Of a stretch of DNA of 64,000 nucleotides, positions 58,501-64,000 are shown one piece after another (position 1 is the stretch's first letter; every line of letters begins with the position of its first letter). A program made the translations under genes and the position numbers. The stretch is from Verrucomicrobiia bacterium (GTDB lineage Bacteria; Verrucomicrobiota; Verrucomicrobiia; Limisphaerales; JADLHS01): NCBI GenBank assembly GCA_026125285.1, contig JAHCLO010000001.1:310001-374000 (forward strand), written 5' to 3'. The notes under the pieces were generated by a model. It worked only from the letters and a program-made list of their open reading frames with translations, was not told the DNA's origin and did no database searches.

Positions 58501-59707
58501 GAAGCCGGAGGCTGGCTGGGTTGCCAAGCAACACCCCTTCCGTGTTGCCGCCAAAGACAAAACCCTGGCCGACTTTCCCCGGCCCGTAAGATGCCTGACC
58601 TGCCAGGATCCCGTCGTTGCCGCCGATTGCATCGTGGGCAATGCCCTCGCCACGCCACCAACTAACCAAACCTGCTGCCGCTGGCGCGCAGGGAAAGACC
58701 AGGGTCACCATGAGCGCTGCGTTCGAGCTTATAGTCGTGCCGAACGCGTTCGAGACGACGACCGAATAATCCCCCGCATCGTCGAACTGTACGTTGGTCA
58801 ACTCCAACGAACTGTCAGTGGCGGCGGGGAGATTGACTCCGTTAAAACGCCATTGATAACTCAAGGGCGGCGTCCCACTCGCCACGACCGCGAACGTAAC
58901 ACTCCCTCCGACGCCGACCAACTTACCTTCTGGTTGGGATAGGATGACTGGCGACGCCGGGCCGAGACACTTGCCTTCGCTTCCCGCGTCGTAAATGGCC
59001 TGTATCTCGCTGGCCAAAAGCGCGCGATTGTAGATCGCCAACTCATCAACCGAGCCGTAAAAACAATTATTCAAGTTATCCCCCCGAGCTCCGATGGTCG
59101 CAATCGTATCAAACGTGTAGGTGGTGGAGTAGCCCGGTGCTGGGTAAGCCACACCATCCACATAGAAGACAACTGTCGCCCCCGATTTGGTAACGGCCAC
59201 GTGGTGAAAACTTGTGTCCGCGATGCTCGTTTCAGCTGTTACTCCGTTAAATCCAACGCGCGTCAACATCGGCCGTCCGCTTTCTCGGTCCAAGCCAAAG
59301 CCGTAACCACCGCCACCATAACCAAAAATCAAACCATCAACGCCCGGTCCCGAGGACACAAATGCTGTGCTGGCTCGCTTGATCCACGCTTCAATGGTGA
59401 AGTTCTGAAGTCTCAAGTTGGTTGGGTTGCCAACTAATACCGCATCGGAACTGCCGTCAAAGACGAAGCCTTGGGCGACTTTCCCAGTTCCGTAGCCCGC
59501 ATTCCCGGTCAAGACGCCACTATTTCCGCCGATCAAGTCCGAGGTGGCGCCGCCTCCGGGCCACCAACTGACAGCTCCGACTGGCAACGGGGTGCAATCC
59601 GAAGAACCCTGAGCAAAAAGATTCGTGCCGACTGAGCAGCACACCAGCGCATTTAGCCAGGCGGCCAACGGGCTTGATAGGAGGAAACAGCGGAAGGTAG
59701 GTTTCAT
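55535..59707 (-). CDS. Giant secreted protein: three LamG-Ig pairs, cohesin-dockerin-cohesin
   Basis: The protein has 1390 residues and a signal peptide (about 1-33). Three LamG-like modules (each with VSWW..G, LRLQNFTIEAWI, FHH.AVTKSG..V.FYVDGVA, GSVDELAIYNRAL) alternate with three Ig-like domains (YQWR.NG...ATDSSL). Then follow a cohesin-like domain (about 915-1060), a dockerin-like double calcium motif (DGDRNVTITDWVLAGRYAAR and GDGQITVIDWVQVGRY), a second cohesin-like domain and a C-terminal 70-residue module ending FYRLIAQ. LamG modules bind carbohydrate or protein; no catalytic domain is seen. A cell-surface adhesin or scaffold role is inference. It is paralogous to the gene at 60159. 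Confidence 0.85.
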   Translation of the reverse strand: MKPTFRCFLLSSPLAAWLNALVCCSVGTNLFAQGSSDCTPLPVGAVSWWPGGGATSDLIGGNSGVLTGNAGYGTGKVAQGFVFDGSSDAVLVGNPTNLRLQNFTIEAWIKRASTAFVSSGPGVDGLIFGYGGGGYGFGLDRESGRPMLTRVGFNGVTAETSIADTSFHHVAVTKSGATVVFYVDGVAYPAPGYSTTYTFDTIATIGARGDNLNNCFYGSVDELAIYNRALLASEIQAIYDAGSEGKCLGPASPVILSQPEGKLVGVGGSVTFAVVASGTPPLSYQWRFNGVNLPAATDSSLELTNVQFDDAGDYSVVVSNAFGTTISSNAALMVTLVFPCAPAAAGLVSWWRGEGIAHDAIGGNDGILAGQASYGPGKVGQGFVFGGNTEGVLLGNPASLRLQNFTIEAWIRRASTAYVSSRPGVDGLFFGFGGGGYGFGLDRESGRPFLSRIGVSAVIANTSISDTNFHHLAVTKSGGDVVFYVDGVAHAVPEYAPVFTFATSAVIGASGANFDAAFNGSVDELAIYSRALSASEIQAIHNAGDLGKCDVPPIITSQPADQIAIVGDDAVFHVEVTGTLPLVYQWRLDGAIISGATDPSLVVANVQFAQAGAYSVVISNSGGNLTSSEATLTVHPIPPCVPPPSGLVSWWPGDGNTADVVGSQDGVLTGHTDYGAGRVGQGFVFDGNGDAVLVGNHASLRFQDFTIEAWIRRASTVYVSSGPGVDGLFFGYGAGGYGFGLDREGGRPMLTRIAESVVRAEAAITDTSFHHMAVTKSGGTVVFYVDGVAYAVPAYSPTFTFTTPAAIGARGDNLSGSFLGTVDELTIYNRALSASEIQAIYNTPVSGKCDAPPSIVFHPMDQVTTVDGEVTFNVTASGTLPLSYQWRRNGTDLEGATGSSLTLINVQLANAGSYSVAVSNIAGTATSSNATLTVNLPPSAMLVEGLSVGSASPLTVPVRLVANGEENALGFSINFDPTLLNYTSMKLGEDAPDALLLANTNQLGNGRIGVVLALSSSATFAAGNHELVRLEFTTALVTEATEATITFGDVPIRRQMSDTLGNPLPATYTGGFLSIAAVVYEGDVAPRPDGDRNVTITDWVLAGRYAARLDYPTNVMEFQRADCAPRATLGDGQITVIDWVQVGRYLVAFDPLTPVGGPSEEMAEGQTAGATVRQAGDDGVPGRQLRMAEGLLLRDQSVTLDVSMQALGNENALGFSVSFDPAVLSFAGATPVPEPVGATLHVNSQQAGAGRLGLVLALTSGNTFSAGTKEVAKLTFNAATPASTNCMVALVDQPVPRQISDANAMPLAATYQNASIIVNPLPELRIMQVEQDIVLSWPLWASNFTLHEASSLVLPPEWTPVEGEPGTGAGEHKLTQPLNGSGKFYRLIAQ

Positions 59708-60158
59708 CGCCAGTCTTTCTCAATTCTGTTGATTCGGCTAGAACGCGTAACGAGTTCTCGGTCGGGCGGCAAACAGTAGGCAGGGGCAAGATGCACTGTC
59801 AATGCCAGGGGGCTTCCGTCACTTCGTGGCCTAGGGCTGTGCATGCATCCGCGCCACTGAACCCATTGAATTTGCTTGGTACATCCCAGAACCACCATGG
59901 TCCAGCATCCCTCAGCTTGCTTGCGAGAAACCTCTTTCGTAGATCGATTCATGGTTGCCCGTCACATCCATCACCAAATGATGTCTCCGGTGCAAGCCGC
60001 ATCTGGCTGGTTTGCATCTTTCACCAAGGTGCCCAACTGTGAGGCGTCCCGTTGCCTCCAATTCAATACATGCACGACTCATGGTGGGCCGGCTGCGCGG
60101 GGCCAAATTGCCCCCGAGTCCTGCGCCAAATATCAATCAACGCCACGCCTGAAGTCGC
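59708..60158. other. Gap between the two giant-protein genes
   Basis: No gene was found in the 451 bases. The left end holds the promoter region of the gene at 59707 (minus strand); the right end follows the stop of the gene at 60159. I see no strong repeat or hairpin in it. Confidence 0.5.
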
Positions 60159-63100
60159 CTATTGAGTGATCAACCGGAAGAACTTCCCGTCCCCGGTTAG
60201 CGGCTGCGTCAGTTGGTGTTCGCCGGTGCCGGTGTCCGTCACCCCTTCCACCGCCGTCCAGTCCGGTGTCAGCAAAGTGCCACGAGCCTCCTGCAACGTG
60301 TAATTGCTCGCCCACAGCGGCCAGGACAGCACAATGTCTTGATCCACCTGCACAATGCGCAGCACCGGCAGCGGATGCACGCTGATGGTCGCGTCCTGAT
60401 ACGTGGCGGCCAACGGCATGGCGTTGGCATCCGAGATCTGCCGCGGCACCGGCTGGTCCACCAGCGCCACCAAGCAATTGGTGGATGCAGGCGTCGCCGC
60501 ATTGAAAGTCAGCTTCGCAATCTCCGCGGTGCCGGCGGAGAAGGTGTTGCCCGACGCCAGTGCCAGCACCAAACCGAGTCTTCCAGCCCCGGCCTGTTGG
60601 GAGTTGACGTGGAGCGTGGTACCAACGGCTCCGCCCCCCACGGTGGCCCCGGCGAAGTTCAGAATCGCCGGATCAAATGCCACACTGAAACCCATTGCGT
60701 TTTCGTCTCCCAGCGCCTGCAGATGGACACCCAGCGTCACCGATTGGTCGCGCAGCAACAGTCCCTCGGCCACGTGAAGCTGGCGTCCGGAGTCACCGTC
60801 ATCTCCGGCCTGCCGCACCACGCCGCCCGCCGCCTGACCCTCGGCCATCTCCTCGCTGGGGCCGCCCACGGGCGTCAACGGGTCAAATGCCGCCGCATAG
60901 CGCCCGGCCTGCACCCAGTCAATCACCGTGATCTGTCCGTCACCCAGCGTTGTCCGTGGGGCACAGTCAGCCCGCTGAAACTCTGCCGCGTTGGTGGGGT
61001 AATCCAGGCGTGCCGCGTAACGGCCCGCCAGCACCCAGTCGGTAATGGTGACGTTCCGGTCGCCGTCCGGTCGCGGCGCCACGTCGCCTTCGTAAGTGAC
61101 GGCCGCGATGGCCAGCGTGCCGTTCGCGTAGGTGGCTACCAGGGCATTACCAGGGGCGTCCGAAACCTCACGGCTGACCGGAAGGTCCCCGAAGGTGATG
61201 GTGGTTTCGGTGTCTTCCGTCACGATGGCCGTGGTGAATTCCACGCGCACCACCTCGTGCGTGCCGGCGGGGAACGACGCGTCGGTGGGCAGGGCCAGGG
61301 CCACTCCCACGCGACCGCTCTCCAGTTGATTGGTGTTAACCAGCAGGGACGCGCCCGCCGCGCCGTCGCCCAACGTGATCCGATCATAAGTCAGCAAAGC
61401 CGGGGCAAAGTTCAGACTGAATCCCAGCGCGTTCTCGTTGCCGTTGCCAACGAGAGTAACCGGCAGGGTCACCTTGGCGGCCGAGGCTGCGCTGGCGCTG
61501 CTTACGCTGACCGCAGCGGGAGGCAGATTCACGGTCAAGGTGGCGTTGGAACTGGTGGCCGAGCCAGCGATATTGGTTACCACGACGGAGTAACTGCCGG
61601 CATCCGCCAACTGCACGCTGGTCAGCGTCAACGAACTTCCCGTCGCCCCTTCGAGGTCGGTGCTGTCCCGTCGCCATTGATAACTCATCGGCAGCGTACC
61701 ACTGGCGGTAACGCTAAACGTGACTTGCCCGCCGACCGTGACGGTCTGATCTGCCGGATGGGAGGCAATGACCGGCGGCAGGTCGCACTTGCCGGAGCTT
61801 CCCGAGTTGTAGATGGCTTGAATCTCACTGGCTGAGAGCGCGCGATTGTAGATCGCCAAATCATCCACCGAGCCGTTGAAGGACGCGTCGAAATTGTCTC
61901 CGGCCGCCCCAATCGCTGCAGGAGATGTAAAAGTGAATGTGGGAGAATAGGGAGCGACGGTGTGGGCCACGCCGTCCACGTAGAAAAGTACTGTCGCTCC
62001 CGACTTGGTCACAGCCAAATGATGGAAGTTTGTATCGGTAATGCTGGTATTCGCGGTTACCGAACTGACCCGTAAACGACTCAAGAACGGACGGCCACTG
62101 ACTCTGTCCAAACCAAAACCGTATCCGCCACCGCCGTAAGCAAAAATCAACCCGTCCACTCCTGGGCTAGAGGATACATGTGCGGTACTCGCCCGCCGAA
62201 CCCAGGCCTCAATTGTAAACGTCTGAAGGCGCAGGCTGGCAGGATTGCCCACCACCACGGCATCAGTGTTGCCGTCAAAAACGAAGCCCTGACCCACTTT
62301 GCCGACGGCGTAAGCCGTGTGACCCGTCAAGACTCCATTGTTGCCCCCGACGATGTCCAAGGCGTTACCTGCGCCCGGCCACCAACTGACCAATCCGGAA
62401 GCCGGTGGAGTGCAAGGCGGGATGGGATTCACCGTGAGCGTGGCCACGGTACTGGTGGTGGTGCCAACCAAATTGGAGATGACCACCGTGTAAGCACCCG
62501 CATCCGCGAACTGGACGTTATTAAGTATGAGCGAACTGCCCGTGGCCCCGGCGAGGTTCGTGCCGTTGAAATTCCACTCATAACTCAACGGGGCTGTGCC
62601 GCCTGCCGTGACGGAAAACGTAACGTCGGCGCCGACAATGACCGTTTGGCTCGCGGGTTGTGAGACGATGGCCGGCTTATTGAGGCTGGGACACTTGCCT
62701 TTGCTGCCCGCGTCGAAGATGGCTTGAATTTCGGTAGCCGAGAGCGCGCGGCTGTAGATTGCCAACTCATCAACCGACCCGTAGAAGGCGGCGTCAAATA
62801 GATCCCCGGCCGCCCCTATCGCTGCCGGGGTTGTAAAGGTGAATGTGGGAGCGTATTCCGGCACGGCGTGAGCCACGCCATCCACGTAAAACACAACAGT
62901 CCCGCCGGATTTCGTCACTGCCAGGTGGTGGAAGTTCGTGTCCGCTACGCTGGTGTTGGCAATCACCGCACTGGCGCGTATATGGCTCAGGAAGGGTCGC
63001 CCGCTTTCCCGATCCAAACCGAGTCCATAACCGCCCGTGCCATAGCTGAAGATCAATCCGTCAGCGCCTTGAAAGGCAGACACCTTCGCTGTGCTCGCAC

Positions 63101-64000
63101 GTTTGACCCAGGCCTCAATGGTAAAGTTCTGCAATTGCAGGACGGAGGGATTGCCGACCAGAACGGCATCCGAATCGCCGTCAAAGTCGAAGGTTCCGCC
63201 GACAATACCGGAGCCATAAGTCGCATGGCCCACCAAACTTCCGTGGTTGTTGCCCACTTCATCCAGCAGATTACCATCGCCTTTCCACCAACTGACTACA
63301 TCCGCTGGTGTTGGCAAACAAGGCGGCGGCGCCGGCAAGCTCTGTCCCGGGTTTTGGAACAAGTAGGCTACGTCGCCTGGGTTAAGTGCATGGTTGTACA
63401 CTTGCACTTCATCAACCAGTCCTGTGAACAGCGCTGTGGGCCCGGAACCGTTAATACCCCCGATCAAGAACGCCGCCGTGGTCCCATTGACCGCCGGCGC
63501 CGTGTTGGTGGACTCCGCCACACCATCCACGTAGATCACCTTGTTCATCCCCGACCGATATACTCCTACCACCTGATGCCAGTTTCCGTCGTTGACGCTG
63601 GATGTGGAAACCGGACCGTCTGACACCAAGCCCCCGGCGTAAAAGAGCGCCTTGTTGTTCTGCCCCACACCACCTGCGGGGTTGACTCCCAGAAAATAGC
63701 CGTTCACACCGCCGCTCTGATGCTTGGCCAGAATAACCGACTCTGGCGTCGTATCCCCCACATTCATTTTAACCCACGCGACAATGGAGAAATCTCCACT
63801 GGTCAACGGCAGGACGTCGCCCATGTTCACAAAGCCGCCGCTGGCCCGGTTGAGGCTGATGGCATTGCCCGTTACCCCACCGCTGACAAAGGCCGCGCCC
63901 GAAACGGACAGCGTCCCGTGGAATTCCCCCACCGCGTCATTCGCCACACTGCCGCCCGCCTCGTCGAATTTCCAGTGGGCCACCACATCCGCGCGTAGCG
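60159..64000 (-). CDS. Giant secreted LamG-Ig-cohesin-dockerin protein, 5' end cut by the window
   Basis: At least 1280 residues; the frame continues beyond 64000 (LRADVVAHWKFDE at the edge), so the start and signal peptide lie outside. An N-terminal LamG of a different subtype (VAHWKFDEAGG, FSIVAWVKMN) is followed by two LamG modules of the VSWW type alternating with two Ig domains, then cohesin-like, dockerin-like (DGDRNVTITDW, GDGQITVIDW), cohesin-like and the FFRLITQ end. The last 550 residues are nearly identical, also in DNA, to those of the gene at 55535. No catalytic domain is seen. Confidence 0.85.
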   Translation of the reverse strand, partial: LRADVVAHWKFDEAGGSVANDAVGEFHGTLSVSGAAFVSGGVTGNAISLNRASGGFVNMGDVLPLTSGDFSIVAWVKMNVGDTTPESVILAKHQSGGVNGYFLGVNPAGGVGQNNKALFYAGGLVSDGPVSTSSVNDGNWHQVVGVYRSGMNKVIYVDGVAESTNTAPAVNGTTAAFLIGGINGSGPTALFTGLVDEVQVYNHALNPGDVAYLFQNPGQSLPAPPPCLPTPADVVSWWKGDGNLLDEVGNNHGSLVGHATYGSGIVGGTFDFDGDSDAVLVGNPSVLQLQNFTIEAWVKRASTAKVSAFQGADGLIFSYGTGGYGLGLDRESGRPFLSHIRASAVIANTSVADTNFHHLAVTKSGGTVVFYVDGVAHAVPEYAPTFTFTTPAAIGAAGDLFDAAFYGSVDELAIYSRALSATEIQAIFDAGSKGKCPSLNKPAIVSQPASQTVIVGADVTFSVTAGGTAPLSYEWNFNGTNLAGATGSSLILNNVQFADAGAYTVVISNLVGTTTSTVATLTVNPIPPCTPPASGLVSWWPGAGNALDIVGGNNGVLTGHTAYAVGKVGQGFVFDGNTDAVVVGNPASLRLQTFTIEAWVRRASTAHVSSSPGVDGLIFAYGGGGYGFGLDRVSGRPFLSRLRVSSVTANTSITDTNFHHLAVTKSGATVLFYVDGVAHTVAPYSPTFTFTSPAAIGAAGDNFDASFNGSVDDLAIYNRALSASEIQAIYNSGSSGKCDLPPVIASHPADQTVTVGGQVTFSVTASGTLPMSYQWRRDSTDLEGATGSSLTLTSVQLADAGSYSVVVTNIAGSATSSNATLTVNLPPAAVSVSSASAASAAKVTLPVTLVGNGNENALGFSLNFAPALLTYDRITLGDGAAGASLLVNTNQLESGRVGVALALPTDASFPAGTHEVVRVEFTTAIVTEDTETTITFGDLPVSREVSDAPGNALVATYANGTLAIAAVTYEGDVAPRPDGDRNVTITDWVLAGRYAARLDYPTNAAEFQRADCAPRTTLGDGQITVIDWVQAGRYAAAFDPLTPVGGPSEEMAEGQAAGGVVRQAGDDGDSGRQLHVAEGLLLRDQSVTLGVHLQALGDENAMGFSVAFDPAILNFAGATVGGGAVGTTLHVNSQQAGAGRLGLVLALASGNTFSAGTAEIAKLTFNAATPASTNCLVALVDQPVPRQISDANAMPLAATYQDATISVHPLPVLRIVQVDQDIVLSWPLWASNYTLQEARGTLLTPDWTAVEGVTDTGTGEHQLTQPLTGDGKFFRLITQ

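Noticed and set aside
57395..58942. A 515-codon plus-strand frame inside the giant LamG protein gene
   Set aside because: It is the shadow of the LamG/Ig repeats on the minus strand; its apparent repetition comes from those repeats.
55535..64000. Cellulosome gene cluster
   Set aside because: Cohesin- and dockerin-like domains are present, but there are no enzymes with dockerins in the window and no cellulose-binding scaffoldin pattern.

Overview
The window is GC-rich chromosomal DNA that looks like a member of the Verrucomicrobiota, probably the Limisphaerales/Pedosphaera-like group. The evidence is family composition: large zinc-ribbon Ser/Thr kinases fused to WD40 propellers and paired with ECF sigma factors, a PVC-type heme-binding dehydrogenase, prepilin-type proteins with verrucomicrobial N-termini, GH2 and GH144-like glycosidases, Gfo/Idh/MocA oxidoreductases, SSS symporters, LamG/Ig/cohesin giant secreted proteins, and many palindromic repeats. 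I recognise no rRNA, tRNA, CRISPR array or transposase.

Layout. 1-6.1 kb: the start of a secreted protein (partial), a XylR-like AraC regulator, a block of palindromic repeats, a secreted GH144-like glucanase and a PMI-like cupin. 6.3-22.4 kb: two successive copies of the same cassette, each made of ECF sigma, WD40 Ser/Thr kinase, secreted beta-propeller and a convergent PVC-type cytochrome gene. In copy 1 the cytochrome is reduced to a short remnant. 22.5-27.5 kb: mostly housekeeping (outer-membrane barrel, thiG, an RluE-like pseudouridine synthase, an Nramp-related transporter, a serine hydrolase). 27.8-32.4 kb: a tightly overlapping six-gene cluster for a minimal type II secretion/type IV pilus-like machine, with a short GspE, two GspF proteins, two pseudopilins and a PilX-like small protein. 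32.5-34.2 kb: two gene fragments head to head, which looks like a rearrangement scar. 34.2-43.3 kb: a sugar uptake and degradation locus (SSS symporter, GH2, GH-like protein, Gfo/Idh/MocA, ceramidase-like hydrolase). 43.4-45.4 kb: a prepilin-like protein followed by a graveyard of pseudogenes (kinase, DUF559 nuclease) and a large palindrome. 45.4-52.4 kb: a 2-oxoacid:ferredoxin oxidoreductase alpha-gamma subunit, a UreF-like protein, an acyl carrier protein, a LysR regulator, an SSS symporter and a tRNA-dihydrouridine synthase. 52.4-64 kb: a YfhO-like membrane protein and two tandem paralogous giant secreted proteins, the second cut by the window end.

How the parts may work together. The sigma/kinase cassettes look like envelope-sensing regulatory units that include their own secreted propeller. 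The mini type II machine may serve secretion of the many signal-peptide proteins here. Four of these proteins end in a similar domain of about 65-70 residues finishing in FYR or FFR, a candidate sorting module (inference). The most unusual feature is a population of palindromic elements that sit between genes and also, with lengths divisible by three, inside open reading frames, most clearly twice in the GH2 gene.
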